In this document: positions 53,541 through 62,874 of the stretch, in pieces | How the letters are laid out: every line of letters starts with the position of its first letter | How positions within the stretch are numbered: the first letter of the stretch is position 1 | NCBI RefSeq assembly: GCF_029626225.1 | Contig: NZ_JARUBP010000001.1 | Coordinates: 7,254,001 to 7,318,000 of the forward strand | Direction of reading: 5' to 3' | DNA from: Asanoa sp. WMMD1127 | GTDB taxonomy: Bacteria; Actinomycetota; Actinomycetes; Mycobacteriales; Micromonosporaceae | DNA: 64,000 nucleotides | Made by a program: the position numbers and the translations under genes | The notes under the pieces: model-generated | Seen by the model: only the letters and a program-made list of their open reading frames with translations | Database searches by the model: none | What the model was told of the DNA's origin: nothing

Positions 53541-55040
53541 TTAGCCCCTTTCCTCCCCGTACTCGGCAAACCACCGCGCCAATCGGCCGCGGCGGCTCAC
53601 GGCGCGGAGGCGGCGTTCGGCGGCGTCCCGGACGGCCGCGGTCGCCACGATCAACATGCTGTCGCCGGTCTTGAGGCGCGTGTCGGGGCCCGGCACGAAG
53701 CCCTGCCCGTCGCGCAGCACCAGCGTCACCGAGGCGCCGACCGGCAGGCGCAGCTCGTCGAGGTGCACCCCGGCCAGCTTGGAGCCCGGCGGCACCTCGA
53801 GCTGCAGCAGGTCGGCGCCCATCCGCTCCAGCGGCGCCGTCTCGACCCGCAGCTCGGCCGCCTCCCCCGGCGCCGTGACCTTGAGCGCCCGGGCCACCGG
53901 CGCGATCGTCGTCGCCTGCAGCACCGTGAAGATCAGCACCAGCACGAAGACCACGTCGAACAGCCGGCTGGCGCCGGGATAGCCCAACGACAGGGGGATC
54001 GTCGCCAGCACGACCGGGACCGCGCCGCGGAGGCCGGCCCAGGCGAGGAAGGCCTGGGCGCGCAGCGGCACCTGGAACGGCGTGGCCGATATGAAGACCG
54101 ACAGCGGCCGGGCGAAGAACACCAGCGCGACCCCGACGACCAGCGCCGGCACCAGCACGTCGTCCAGCCGGCCGGGCGACGCGAGCAGGCCGAGCAGCAC
54201 GAACAGGCCGATCTGGGCGACCCAGGCCAGGCCGTCGGCGAAGCCGAGGATCGCCTGGCGGTGCGGCAGCCGGGCGTTGCCGATCATCACGCCGGCCGTG
54301 TAGACGGCGAGGAAGCCGGAGGCGTGCGCGACCGCGCCGGCCGCGTAGGCGAGCGCGGTCAGTCCGACCACGGCGATGGGATAGAGGCCCGACGAGGGCA
54401 GCGCGGCCCGCCGCAGCACCCAGCGGCCGCCCATCCCCACGACGAGGCCGATCGCGGCGCCGACCACCAGCTCATAGAAGATCAGCAGGACTTCCAGCCA
54501 CCAAGGGTGGGCGAACGGGCCGACGGTGGCGAGCAGCACGACCACCAGCACGACCGGCGCGTCGTTGATGCCCGACTCGGCCTCGACCGCGGCCACCAGC
54601 CGCGCAGGCAGGCGCAGCTTGCGCAGGGTCGCGAACACGGCGGCCGCGTCCGTCGACGAGACCACCGCGCCATAGAGCAGGGCCAACCGCCAGTCCAGAC
54701 CCAGCAACAGGTGTACGGCGACCCCGACCACCGCGATGCTCACCGCGACGCCGACCGTGGCCAGGGTGAGCGAGACACCGAGCACCGGGCGCAACGTCGA
54801 CCACCGCGCGGTCAGCCCGCCCTCCGCGATGATCACGATGAGGGCGGCGAAGCCGAGCGTCCGGGTCAGCGTCGCGTCCTCGAACTGGATGCCCAGCCCG
54901 GACTCGCCGATCAGCAGTCCGAGGGCCAGGTAGACCAGGAGGCTGGGCAGGCCGAGGCGGGTCGACAGCCGCACCGCGGCGACCGCCACGAGCAGCACGC
55001 CGGCCCCCAGCAGCAGGGCGAGGTTGAGCTGCTCGCTCAC
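53541..55040 (-). CDS. Potassium/proton antiporter (CPA1, NhaP2/CvrA type) with TrkA-C domain
   Basis: A 499-residue transporter. About 12 hydrophobic segments span residues 5-390. The ion-binding region of CPA antiporters is visible as VSSTDAAAVFATLR and EAESGINDAPVVLVVV (ND motif). GLRGAVPVVLATIPL is the conserved helix with Arg. After residue ~400 a TrkA-C domain (LLQLEVPPGSKLAGVHLDEL, then PVGASVTLVLRDGQGFVP and DTRLKTGDSMLIVA) probably senses a nucleotide or other ligand. It exchanges K+ (or Na+) for H+. The GTG overlaps the DUF167 stop (GTGA). Confidence 0.92.
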   Translation of the reverse strand: MSEQLNLALLLGAGVLLVAVAAVRLSTRLGLPSLLVYLALGLLIGESGLGIQFEDATLTRTLGFAALIVIIAEGGLTARWSTLRPVLGVSLTLATVGVAVSIAVVGVAVHLLLGLDWRLALLYGAVVSSTDAAAVFATLRKLRLPARLVAAVEAESGINDAPVVLVVVLLATVGPFAHPWWLEVLLIFYELVVGAAIGLVVGMGGRWVLRRAALPSSGLYPIAVVGLTALAYAAGAVAHASGFLAVYTAGVMIGNARLPHRQAILGFADGLAWVAQIGLFVLLGLLASPGRLDDVLVPALVVGVALVFFARPLSVFISATPFQVPLRAQAFLAWAGLRGAVPVVLATIPLSLGYPGASRLFDVVFVLVLIFTVLQATTIAPVARALKVTAPGEAAELRVETAPLERMGADLLQLEVPPGSKLAGVHLDELRLPVGASVTLVLRDGQGFVPGPDTRLKTGDSMLIVATAAVRDAAERRLRAVSRRGRLARWFAEYGEERG

Positions 55041-55342
55041 GTGGTGTCGAGAAGCGCGGTGACCCGGTCGCGCGCGGCCGCGTCGCTCAGGTCGTCGGGC
55101 AGGGTGACGGTGAAGAGCTTGTCGCGGCTGGCCGCGCCGGCTCGCAGCGCCACGGCGCGGTGCCGCAGGCCGAGCGCGTCGGCGACGGCCAGCCGGGCCG
55201 CCTCGGTCGCCCGGCCGTCGACCGCGCGGGCGGTGACGGCGACGACCAGCGCCGGCCCGTGTGGGCCGTCATGGCGTCCGCCGACCCGCGCCCGGGAGGC
55301 GCCCGGTTTGACCCGGACTGCTAGCACGACGGACCTGACCAT
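55037..55342 (-). CDS. DUF167 (YggU-like) protein
   Basis: A 101-residue protein with the DUF167 pattern: VVLAVRVKPGASRARVGG, LVVAVTARAVDGRATEAA and a C-terminal GAASRDKLFTVTLPD. The P-G-A/S-K/R and VDGKAN-type motifs are family hallmarks. The family is small, widespread and of unknown function, and often close to division-cluster genes such as yggT. It is coupled to the antiporter by a 4-nt overlap. The hairpin at 55355-55389 lies just upstream and ends the preceding transcript. Confidence 0.9.
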   Translation of the reverse strand: MVRSVVLAVRVKPGASRARVGGRHDGPHGPALVVAVTARAVDGRATEAARLAVADALGLRHRAVALRAGAASRDKLFTVTLPDDLSDAAARDRVTALLDTT

Positions 55343-55354
55343 GCCTCATTGTGC

Positions 55355-55389
55355 CAAGAAGGGCACCCGCGAGGCGGGTGCCCTTCTTG
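55355..55389 (-). terminator. Strong hairpin terminator
   Basis: CAAGAAGGGCACCCGC and its exact complement GCGGGTGCCCTTCTTG form a 16-bp stem with a GAG loop. It lies 16 nt past the stop of the gene at 55405 (minus strand) and 13 nt before the ATG of DUF167, so it separates the division cluster from the antiporter operon. No long T-run follows. Confidence 0.8.
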
Positions 55390-55404
55390 AGAGTCGGGAG
55401 GCAG

Positions 55405-56229
55405 TCAGACCCGGCGGGCGCCGGCGAGCAGCGCGCTGTCGGGCTCGCAGAGGCTGCACGGCGTGAAGCCGAGCTCCGCGGCCTCGCCCACCGGCAGCGG
55501 CTCGCTCTCGCGGCCGAGCAGGTGGACGCAGCCCGTGATGTGGTAGCGCGGGCGGCCGTCGATCACCAGGACCGGTGCGGTCATCCGGGCCACCCGGGCG
55601 GCGTCGGCGGCCGAGACGATCTGGGCCGCCGGCTCGTCCGCCGGGTCCTCGTCGTCATCGTCGTCGTCGTCGAGGTCCGGCGCGGCGTAGGTCTGCTGCG
55701 GCGGAACCGGTTGCTGACCGGGCCACCCCTGGCCCTGCGGCGCGCGCAGGTCGGCGAAGCCCTGGTCGTAGTGACCGGTCCGGTCGTCGACAAGGCCCCC
55801 CGGCTCGTCGACGGTGGCGGCCGCCGCGCGGCGGCGGCCGTATTCCGTGCCCTCGCCCGCACCCGACCGGTAGGTGCCCTGGTTGGGCACGCTCGGCGGG
55901 TCGACGGGGTCGGCGACCGCGACGGACGTCTCGTCCGCCCCCCATGCGCTCGCCCGCCGGCGGCCGGGTTCGCTGCCCCGGGCCGTCGAACGGTGGTGGA
56001 ACACTCTCGAGTCATCCTCGTCGCCGGCACGCCGGAATCGCTCGTCGTCGGCGTAGCTGGTCTGCTGCGCGCGTGCGGCGGCGGCCTGACGGGCACCGAC
56101 GACGAGCGCGACAGCGGCGAACAGGCTCGCCGCGATCGACAGGACCAGCAACACGCTCGAACCACCTGCGAGTCCGAGCACGAGCAGCGTGACAGCACCG
56201 AGGATGAGCACCAAACTTGCAACGATCAC
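55405..56229 (-). CDS. Two-segment membrane protein with C-terminal Cys-rich motif
   Basis: A 274-residue protein. The N-terminus has two adjacent hydrophobic segments (IVASLVLILGAVTLLVLGLA and VLLVLSIAASLFAAVALVVG). A charged linker of ~150 residues, with an Asp run (DLDDDDDDDEDPAD), is followed by a conserved-looking end (VLVIDGRPRYHITGCVHLLG, then ELGFTPCSLCEPDSALL). The Cys...CxxC arrangement with His suggests metal binding. It lies between divIVA and the terminator on the same strand; a link to cell-envelope growth is suggested only by place. GTG start 56229. Confidence 0.7.
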   Translation of the reverse strand: MIVASLVLILGAVTLLVLGLAGGSSVLLVLSIAASLFAAVALVVGARQAAAARAQQTSYADDERFRRAGDEDDSRVFHHRSTARGSEPGRRRASAWGADETSVAVADPVDPPSVPNQGTYRSGAGEGTEYGRRRAAAATVDEPGGLVDDRTGHYDQGFADLRAPQGQGWPGQQPVPPQQTYAAPDLDDDDDDDEDPADEPAAQIVSAADAARVARMTAPVLVIDGRPRYHITGCVHLLGRESEPLPVGEAAELGFTPCSLCEPDSALLAGARRV

Positions 56230-56373
56230 GGCTCACCCCCGCCGCTTTCTGTATAGATGTCGTGGGTCCGGCGCGCCCCCGGGGGACCCGGGTGCGCCGG
56301 AGACACGGCACCGTCCGGGGGACGCATGCCCGCCCCCGGTTGGGCTACGGAACCGTCGTCGGTTCGAAGAGGC

Positions 56374-57186
56374 TCAGCGGCCGGCTTCGAGGGAGCCGGA
56401 GCGTCCCGCGCCGCCGTAGGAGCCCGCGAGACCGGCGGTGGCCAGACCCGGTGCGCCGGATGTCACGGACCGATTGCCGTCGGTCCGGGTCATCTCGGCC
56501 TCGAGCCCCTGCCCGCGACCGTCGAGGTCGCGCAGCTGGCTCTCCAGGTAGGCCTTGAGCCGGGTGCGGTATTCCCGTTCGAACTGCTTGAGCTCTTCGA
56601 TGTGCTTCTGCAGTGCGGTGCGCTTGGCGTCGAGGCCGCCCATGGCCTCCTGGTGCCGCTGCCGCGCGTCACGCTCGAGCGCGTCGGCCTTGGCCCGCGC
56701 CTCGCGGGTGACCTCTTCGGCCTTGGTGCGGGCGTCCGAGAGCAGCTTGTCGGCCTCGCGGCGGGCATCGGACACGTGGTCGTCAGCCGTGCGCTGGGCC
56801 ATCATCAGGACCCGGAGGGCCTGCTGCTCGCCGTCGCCACCCACGACCGGGGCGCCCTGGGCGCGCATCTGCTCCAGCTCGCCCTGCATGGCGCGGGCGG
56901 CCTGCTCAGCGGCGGCCTTGTCACGCTGGATCCGGTCGAGCTGGGCCTTGAGGTCGTTGAGCTCAGCGGCCAGTCGAGGGTCGGCACCCGGGCCGGCTGG
57001 CGCGCCGCCTCGGGGTCCGCCGCGCTCGACCTGGGCGCGCAGCTCGTTGTTCTCCTCGATCAGTCGGGCGAGCTCGCGCTCCACCTCATCGAGGAATGCG
57101 TCGACCTCCTCCTCGTCGTACCCCCGTTTGCCGATCGGGGGTTTCTTGAAGGCGACGTTGTGCACGTCGGCCGGGGTAAGCGGCAT
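56374..57186 (-). CDS. divIVA: DivIVA/Wag31 polar growth protein
   Basis: A 270-residue coiled-coil protein that marks curved membrane at poles and directs tip growth in actinobacteria. The N-terminal membrane-binding domain is intact: [20 protein letters not shown] then [20 protein letters not shown]. The variable linker (~50-75) is Gly/Pro-rich. Two coiled coils follow, [20 protein letters not shown] and [20 protein letters not shown] onward. The C-terminus is Gly/Ser/Ala-rich. GAGGAG precedes ATG by 5 nt. Confidence 0.97.
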   Translation of the reverse strand: MPLTPADVHNVAFKKPPIGKRGYDEEEVDAFLDEVERELARLIEENNELRAQVERGGPRGGAPAGPGADPRLAAELNDLKAQLDRIQRDKAAAEQAARAMQGELEQMRAQGAPVVGGDGEQQALRVLMMAQRTADDHVSDARREADKLLSDARTKAEEVTREARAKADALERDARQRHQEAMGGLDAKRTALQKHIEELKQFEREYRTRLKAYLESQLRDLDGRGQGLEAEMTRTDGNRSVTSGAPGLATAGLAGSYGGAGRSGSLEAGR

Positions 57187-57237
57187 CGAAACTCCTCGGG
57201 TCAGTTGCGGCCGCGTAGCGCCTGGTCAGACACGGTG

Positions 57238-57528
57238 TCAGATCCAGGGCTCCACCACGAACGTCATCAGCACGAACAGGATAACCAAGAGCACAAGGGA
57301 GGCGAGGTCGATGCTGAGGTTACCGATCCGCAGTGGTGGGATCACACGCCTCAACGCCTTGAGGGGCGGATCGGTGACGCTCCACACCACTTCGAGTCCG
57401 GCGGCCGCACCTCGCCTCGGTTGCCAACGACGGCCGTATTGAAGCACGGCGCTCAATACGAATCGCGCGAGCAGCGTGATCAGAAAGAAGTACAAGACCA
57501 GGTAGAGCACCTGGAACAGAACCGACAT
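57238..57528 (-). CDS. YggT-family membrane protein
   Basis: A 96-residue protein with two hydrophobic segments (VLYLVLYFFLITLLARFVLS and SLVLLVILFVLMTFVV) joined by a loop with SVTDPPLKALRRVIPPL, the YggT signature (TDP-x-L-x-x-x-R-x-x-I/L-P-P). In Gram-positive bacteria it is the ylmG gene of the ylmDEFGH group next to ftsZ. ATG 57528 is chosen; a GTG lies one codon earlier. Confidence 0.92.
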   Translation of the reverse strand: MSVLFQVLYLVLYFFLITLLARFVLSAVLQYGRRWQPRRGAAAGLEVVWSVTDPPLKALRRVIPPLRIGNLSIDLASLVLLVILFVLMTFVVEPWI

Positions 57529-57575
57529 CACGACTCGCAGGACCCTCCGTCAGGCCGACTCTGCCCTGCTCAGGG

Positions 57576-58304
57576 CTACGGCAGGGTGAAGAAACCGCCC
57601 TCAGCGATCTTCGCCTTGTCCTCCGCAGTGACCTGGACGTTGGCCGGTGAAAGCAGGAACACCCGGTTGGTGACGCGCTCGATGGTACCCCGCAGACCGA
57701 AGGCCAACCCCGCCGCAAAATCCACCAGACGGCGGGCATCGGACTCATCCATTTCGGTGAGGTTGATGATCACCGGGACACCGTCGCGGAAATGCTCGCC
57801 GATGGTGCGGGCCTCGCGATAAGTGGTCGGATGCAGAGTCGTGATCTGGTAGCGCTGGTCGTCGTCGGCGACCACCGCACGCTCGCGCAACTGCACCTGG
57901 GGTGCCAGGGCGAGATTGTCGCGGGTGGGGTAACTCACGGGCGCGGGGCTCTCCGGCGCCGGCGAGCGGGTGATCGAACGCACGCTGGACCGCTCGAGCG
58001 CGCGGCTCTCCCGGGCCTCGGCGAGCTCCGCCTCGGCCGCCTCCAGACGGCTGGGCGAGCGGTCGCCGCGGTCGGTGTGCCGGGTGGACCGGGCCCGCGG
58101 CACCGCCGGGGCGTCGTCGGCCTCGTCCTCCTCGTCGGCGAACTCCTCGGCGTACCGGCTGGACCGGTAGCGGGACTCGCGGTAGCCGGCATCGCCGGAC
58201 CGGCTCGTCCCGGACCGACCGTCGTAGCCGTCGTCGTAGCTCCGGTCGTCGTCTTCCTCTTCGACCAACCCGAGCCAGACGCCCGCCTTTCGCAACGCTC
58301 CCAT
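57576..58304 (-). CDS. sepF: Cell division protein SepF
   Basis: SepF (242 residues) anchors FtsZ to the membrane. The N-terminal amphipathic helix [19 protein letters not shown] is the membrane anchor. A long charged linker (about 20-150) follows. The SepF core reads [20 protein letters not shown], then [36 protein letters not shown] and [17 protein letters not shown] 58304 has GGAGGGG upstream; the frame upstream of it is not SepF. Confidence 0.96.
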   Translation of the reverse strand: MGALRKAGVWLGLVEEEDDDRSYDDGYDGRSGTSRSGDAGYRESRYRSSRYAEEFADEEDEADDAPAVPRARSTRHTDRGDRSPSRLEAAEAELAEARESRALERSSVRSITRSPAPESPAPVSYPTRDNLALAPQVQLRERAVVADDDQRYQITTLHPTTYREARTIGEHFRDGVPVIINLTEMDESDARRLVDFAAGLAFGLRGTIERVTNRVFLLSPANVQVTAEDKAKIAEGGFFTLP

Positions 58305-58500
58305 GTGCCGCGCCCCTCCGTCCGCCGTGTGGCGCGTGCCCCCCTGCACGAACCACTGTCACGCGCGTGGACTCCGCCTATGCATCGGCACCAAGCCAAC
58401 CTTCCTTTGCCGTCACCCTCCCAGATGACGGCACGCCCCCCGGCGCTGCGAAGCTCGGCATGGAAAACAACACCGATGTAGTTTGGTGTCCGCCGTCAGG

Positions 58501-59220
58501 CTACCCCAGGTAGTGACGCTTACCGAGCAACGCGCTACCGATCCGCACATGTGTCGCGCCATGTCTTATGGCGTTTTCCAGGTCATCGGACATTCCCGCC
58601 GACAGGACCGTGGCTGTCGGATGATCGACATGGAACGCGGCCGCGATCTCGGCCAGCCGGGCGAACGCCGCGTCCGGCTCGGCGCCCAGCGGCGCCACCG
58701 CCATCAGGCCCGCCAGGCGCAGCGCGTCGGCGCCCGCCACCGCCCCGGCGACGCCGGCGAGGCCCCGGTCCGGGTCGGCCGAGTCGGGCAGCGCGCCGCC
58801 CCGCTCCGGGTCGCCGTCGAGGCTCACCTGGACCAGGACGTCGAGCACCCGTTCATGCCCCTGGGCGCCACGGTCGAGCGCCGCCGCCAGGCGGACGCTG
58901 TCGACGGAGTGGACCACGTCGGCGTACGCGCTGACGGACCTGGCCTTGTTGCGCTGGAGCTGGCCGACGAAGTGCCAGCGCACCCGCCGACCCACCTCGG
59001 CCGCCTTGGGCGCCGCCTCCTGGTCCTTGTTCTCCCCGATGTCGGTGACGCCGAGGTCGGCCAGCAGTGCCACGTCGCCGGCCGGGTAGGTCTTGGTGAC
59101 GGCGACCAGGGTCACGTCGTCGGTACGGCCGGCGGCGGACCGGGCGGCGTCGATCCGGGCACGCACGCGCGCCAGGTTCTCCGCCAGCTCGGCCCGCCGG
59201 GTGTCGTCAGCAGCACTCAC
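58501..59220 (-). CDS. YggS/YlmE-family PLP-binding protein
   Basis: A 239-residue PLP homeostasis protein with an alanine-racemase-like barrel. The PLP lysine is in VTLVAVTKTYPAGDVALL. DIGENKDQEAAPK, WHFVGQLQRNKAR, LDVLVQVSLDG and AGMSDDLENAIRHGATHVRIG are conserved. It has no known catalytic activity and keeps free PLP in balance. It sits between ftsZ and sepF as in many Gram-positives. The ylmD/pgeF gene usually found between ftsZ and this gene is absent here (62-bp gap). Confidence 0.94.
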   Translation of the reverse strand: MSAADDTRRAELAENLARVRARIDAARSAAGRTDDVTLVAVTKTYPAGDVALLADLGVTDIGENKDQEAAPKAAEVGRRVRWHFVGQLQRNKARSVSAYADVVHSVDSVRLAAALDRGAQGHERVLDVLVQVSLDGDPERGGALPDSADPDRGLAGVAGAVAGADALRLAGLMAVAPLGAEPDAAFARLAEIAAAFHVDHPTATVLSAGMSDDLENAIRHGATHVRIGSALLGKRHYLG

Positions 59221-59282
59221 GTGCTCAGGCTATTAGGAGCCGTGCCAGGCCTCCCGAAGGCGCCTCCGGCGCACGTCAAGAC

Positions 59283-60395
59283 CTAGGAGCCGTTCTTCAG
59301 GAAGTCGGGCACATCGACGTCGTCGAACAGCACGCGGCGGGCCGGCTGGGGCGGCGCCACGGGCGGCGGGGTGGTCTCGACCGGCGCCGGGGAGACCGGC
59401 TGCGGCTGGACCGCCTTGCGCACCGGCTCGGCGGGCTTGTAGGCGGGCGTGCCGCCGTCGAACCCGGCCGCGATGACGGTGACCCGCACCTCGTCGCCGA
59501 GCGCGTCGTCGATGACCGCGCCGAAGATGATGTTGGCGTCGGGGTGGGCCGCGTCGGTGACCAGCTGGGCCGCGTCGTTGATCTCGAACAGGCCGAGGTC
59601 GGAGCCGCCGGCGATGGAGAGCAGCACGCCGCGCGCGCCGTCCATGCTCTGCTCGAGCAGCGGACTGGAGATCGCCGCCTCGGCCGCCTCCACCGCGCGG
59701 TTGTCGCCGCGGGCGCTGCCGATGCCCATCAGCGCGCTGCCGGCGCCGCTCATCACGCTCTTGACGTCGGCGAAGTCGAGGTTGATCAGACCCGGCGTGG
59801 TGATCAGGTCGGTGATGCCCTGGACACCGGAGAGCAGCACCTGGTCGGCCTGGCGGAACGCGTCCATCATGCTGATGCCGCGGTCGCCGAGCGCCAGGAG
59901 CCGGTCGTTGGGGATCACGATCAGGGTGTCGCACTGGTTGCGCAGCTCGTCGATGCCGGCCTCGGCCTGCACCTGGCGCCGCTTGCCCTCGAACGAGAAC
60001 GGCCGGGTGACCACGCCGATGGTCAGCGCGCCGAGCTTGCGGGCGATGTTGGCGACCACCGGCGCGCCGCCGGTGCCCGTGCCGCCGCCCTCGCCGCACG
60101 TCACGAAGACCATGTCGGCGCCCTTGAGCACCTCTTCGATCTCGTCGCGGTGGTCCTCGGCGGCGCTCTTGCCGACGTCGGGGTTGGCGCCGGCGCCGAG
60201 CCCGCGGGTCAGCTCGCGACCCACGTCGAGCTTGACGTCGGCGTCGCTCATCAGCAGCGCCTGGGCGTCGGTGTTGATGGCGATGAACTCGACGCCCTTG
60301 AGGCCGACCTCGATCATCCGGTTGACGGCGTTGACGCCACCGCCACCGATGCCGACGACCTTGATGACCGCCAGGTAGTTGTGCGGAGGTGTCAT
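59283..60395 (-). CDS. ftsZ: Cell division protein FtsZ
   Basis: FtsZ (370 residues), the tubulin-like GTPase of the Z ring. [17 protein letters not shown] opens the nucleotide fold; the GTP loop is [18 protein letters not shown]; the T7 loop is [16 protein letters not shown]. The C-terminal linker is short and Pro-rich. The terminal peptide [12 protein letters not shown] is the SepF/FtsW-binding motif. ATG 60395 follows GGGAAGG by 8 nt. A promoter with perfect -35 TTGACA lies 80-110 nt upstream. Confidence 0.98.
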   Translation of the reverse strand: MTPPHNYLAVIKVVGIGGGGVNAVNRMIEVGLKGVEFIAINTDAQALLMSDADVKLDVGRELTRGLGAGANPDVGKSAAEDHRDEIEEVLKGADMVFVTCGEGGGTGTGGAPVVANIARKLGALTIGVVTRPFSFEGKRRQVQAEAGIDELRNQCDTLIVIPNDRLLALGDRGISMMDAFRQADQVLLSGVQGITDLITTPGLINLDFADVKSVMSGAGSALMGIGSARGDNRAVEAAEAAISSPLLEQSMDGARGVLLSIAGGSDLGLFEINDAAQLVTDAAHPDANIIFGAVIDDALGDEVRVTVIAAGFDGGTPAYKPAEPVRKAVQPQPVSPAPVETTPPPVAPPQPARRVLFDDVDVPDFLKNGS

Positions 60396-60474
60396 CGGGG
60401 GTGCCTTCCCTTCCCGTGTGCGGCCGGACGCGGCATGCCGCCGCTACGCGAAGGGCAAGGGAGGAAACCCTCAC

Positions 60475-60503
60475 CCTCTACTAGAGGCTTAGAGTTATGT
60501 CAA
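60475..60503 (-). promoter_or_regulatory. ftsZ promoter (TTGACA - 17 bp - TAGAGG) with inverted repeat at -10
   Basis: On the minus strand TTGACA (60498-60503), a 17-bp spacer and TAGAGG (60475-60480) form a good sigma-A-type promoter in the ftsQ-ftsZ gap. The inverted repeat CCTCTA-C-TAGAGG (60475-60487) overlaps the -10 box and could bind a regulator. A GACAC pentamer (60533-60537), the core bound by WhiA in relatives, lies about 30 bp upstream but may be chance. Confidence 0.55.
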
Positions 60504-60585
60504 CTGCTCGGCCTCTGGGGCAACGTAAGCGGGACACGACCGTGATCCAAGGACCAGCTACGGCGTGTCGCCACGCGGTTCTTCT

Positions 60586-61371
60586 TCAGCGGATCGTGAC
60601 GACCTCGGGATCGCTGACGTCGATCGTCTTTCCGTCCCTTTGCAGGAGGGCCGTGGTCACCGTCGCCTTGTCGGCGTTGCGGCTCGCGTCGCCCCACACG
60701 ACCGTGCGGCCGCCGGAGAGCTTGAGGCTGATCTGCGCCGGCCCGGTCACGCTGACCTCGACCAGCTGGCGGCGCAACGGCGTCGAGAGGGCGGCGATCA
60801 CCTCGACTGCGCCCCGGGTGCCGTCGACGTTGCCGCGCGGGTCGGCGATCTTCACCAGCGGCAGGTGCGCCGGGCGGCGCTTGAGCTCCTGGAAGGCGAC
60901 GCCGAACCGGTCGACCACCAGGAACCGTTTGCCCTCCGGCACGACGGCCTCGGGCGTGCGCTCGACCACCACGATGCGCAGCCCGCCCGGCCAGTCACGG
61001 GTCACCGTCGCCCGCTCCACCGCCGGCAGCGTGCCGACGCGCGCGCCGATCGCCGCCAGGTCGAGCCGGGCCAGCGGCGCGCCGGACCGGACGGCGGCCG
61101 CGGTGCGCACCTGGTCGGGCGTGACGAGCGCGGCGCCGTCGACGGCGACCGTGCGGACGCCCAACAGGCTGGACCCCAGCACCAGCCAGGCCAGCAGCCC
61201 CAGCACGGCCAGCGAGGCGAAGCCCACCGCCCAGGGCAGCACGGCCCGCAGCCGCCGGCGGCGGGCCCGTTGCATGAACCGGCGCACCGACGACGGCATC
61301 GCGTCGCTGCCCGCACGGACCAGGGTCCAGCGGCGTCGCTCCGGCGCGCCGCCGCCGGGCCGGACGGTCAT
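60586..61371 (-). CDS. ftsQ: Cell division protein FtsQ
   Basis: FtsQ (261 residues) is a bitopic divisome protein. A basic cytoplasmic tail is followed by one membrane segment (AVLPWAVGFASLAVLGLLAW), the POTRA domain (GVRTVAVDGAALVTPDQVR, LARLDLAAIGARVGTLPAVE) and the FtsQ/DivIB domain (LRIVVVERTPEAVV, VDRFGVAFQEL). The C-terminal strand region binds FtsB/FtsL in other species. Its ATG shares one base with the murC stop (TGATG). About 190 bp with its own promoter separate it from ftsZ. Confidence 0.95.
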   Translation of the reverse strand: MTVRPGGGAPERRRWTLVRAGSDAMPSSVRRFMQRARRRRLRAVLPWAVGFASLAVLGLLAWLVLGSSLLGVRTVAVDGAALVTPDQVRTAAAVRSGAPLARLDLAAIGARVGTLPAVERATVTRDWPGGLRIVVVERTPEAVVPEGKRFLVVDRFGVAFQELKRRPAHLPLVKIADPRGNVDGTRGAVEVIAALSTPLRRQLVEVSVTGPAQISLKLSGGRTVVWGDASRNADKATVTTALLQRDGKTIDVSDPEVVTIR

Positions 61372-62849
61372 CAGCCCGCGACCGGCGACACCGAACCCGC
61401 GGCCGTGCCACCCACGGCCGGGTCGGCCGCCGAGAGCGCGGCGAGCAGCTCGTCACCGAGCAGCGAGCTCGGCGGGGCGCCCATCGTCACCACCAGGTCG
61501 CCGGGGCGCGCCCGGCGGACCACCTCGGCCGGCACCGCGTCCCAGTCGGGCACGAACACCTTGTGCTCGGCCGGCAGGCCGATCGCCGCGGTCAGCGCGA
61601 CGCCACCCTCACCCGGGCCCCGGGTCTCGCCCGGCCCGAAGACCTCGAGCACGATCGCCTCGTCGGCCAACGCCAGCGCCGCGGCGAGCTCGGCCTCCAT
61701 GTCGCGGGTGCGGTAGACCCGGTAGGGCTGGAACACCACCACGAGCCGGCCACCGGACGCCACCTCGCGCAACGTCTCCAGCGCGGCGGTGACCGACACC
61801 GGGTGGTACGCGTACTCGTCGTAGACGACGACGCCGTTGGCGACGCCCTTGCGCTCGAACCGCCGCCGCACACCGGGGAACGCGCCCAGCGCCTCGACCG
61901 CGACCGGCAGCGCCACGCCCAGCTCCACCGCGGCCAGCAGGGCAGCGGCGCTGTTGAGCCCGAAGTGGCCGCCCGGCACCGGCAGCCGGATCTCGCCGAT
62001 CGCCTCGCCCCGCAGCCGCGCCTCGTAGCGGACGCCGAGCACCGAGGACGAGACGTCGGTCAGCCGCAGGTCGGCGTCGTCGGCCACGCCGTAGGTCAGC
62101 ACCCGGCGGCCCTCGGCGCGCAGCGTCTCGGCCAGCCGCCGGGTGCCGTCGTTGTCGGCGCACGTCACCACGAAGCCGGCCGGGTCGGTCAGCCGGGCGT
62201 ACTCCAGGAACGCCGTCTCGAGCCCCGCCAGGTCGCCGTAGGTGTTGAGGTGGTCGGCGTCGATGTTCGTGATGATCGACACGAACGGCCGGTAGAGCAG
62301 GAACGAGCGGTCGCTCTCGTCCGCCTCGGCCACGAACAGGTCGCCGCTGCCGTGGTGGGCGTTGGAGCCGACCTCGGAGATCTCGCCGCCGATCACGAAC
62401 GACGGGTCGAACCCGGCGTGCTGCAGGATCAGCGTAACCATCGACGTGGTGGTGGTCTTGCCGTGCGTGCCGGCCACGGCGACGGTGCGCCGGCCGGTCA
62501 TCGCGGCCGCCAGCGCCTCGGACCGGTGCATGATCCGCAGGCCGCGCCGACGGGCCTCCTCGAGCTCGAGATGGTCCTGCGGGATGGCGGTGGAGTAGAC
62601 CACCGTGTCGACGCCGTCCAGGTTCTCCGGGACGTGTCGCATGTGGATGGTGCCGCCGAGCGCCCGCAGGCCGGCCAGCGCCGGCCACTCCCGCAGCTCG
62701 CTGCCGGAGGTCGGGATGCCCCGGGTCAGCAGCAGGCGGGCCAGCCCGCTCATGCCGACGCCACCCACGCCGATCAGGTGGACCGTGCCCAGTTCTTCCG
62801 CGGCCACCGTGCCGGCGGGGGTGAAGTTCGCGATGTCAAGCCCTGCCAC
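61371..62849 (-). CDS. murC: UDP-N-acetylmuramate--L-alanine ligase
   Basis: MurC (492 residues) adds the first amino acid of the peptidoglycan stem peptide. The N-terminal Rossmann domain has VHLIGVGGVGMSGLARLLL. The ATP loop is TVAVAGTHGKTTTTSMV; further Mur-ligase motifs are EADESDRSF, NIDADHLNTYG and HFGLNSAAALLA. The C-terminal domain contains VVYDEYAYHPVSVTAAL and VVVFQPYRVYRTR; family members usually have QPHRYSR there, so Tyr replaces the usual His of this loop. GTG start 62849. Confidence 0.97.
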   Translation of the reverse strand: MAGLDIANFTPAGTVAAEELGTVHLIGVGGVGMSGLARLLLTRGIPTSGSELREWPALAGLRALGGTIHMRHVPENLDGVDTVVYSTAIPQDHLELEEARRRGLRIMHRSEALAAAMTGRRTVAVAGTHGKTTTTSMVTLILQHAGFDPSFVIGGEISEVGSNAHHGSGDLFVAEADESDRSFLLYRPFVSIITNIDADHLNTYGDLAGLETAFLEYARLTDPAGFVVTCADNDGTRRLAETLRAEGRRVLTYGVADDADLRLTDVSSSVLGVRYEARLRGEAIGEIRLPVPGGHFGLNSAAALLAAVELGVALPVAVEALGAFPGVRRRFERKGVANGVVVYDEYAYHPVSVTAALETLREVASGGRLVVVFQPYRVYRTRDMEAELAAALALADEAIVLEVFGPGETRGPGEGGVALTAAIGLPAEHKVFVPDWDAVPAEVVRRARPGDLVVTMGAPPSSLLGDELLAALSAADPAVGGTAAGSVSPVAG

Positions 62850-62874
62850 CGTGCCTCGCTCTCGTCAGTCACAC

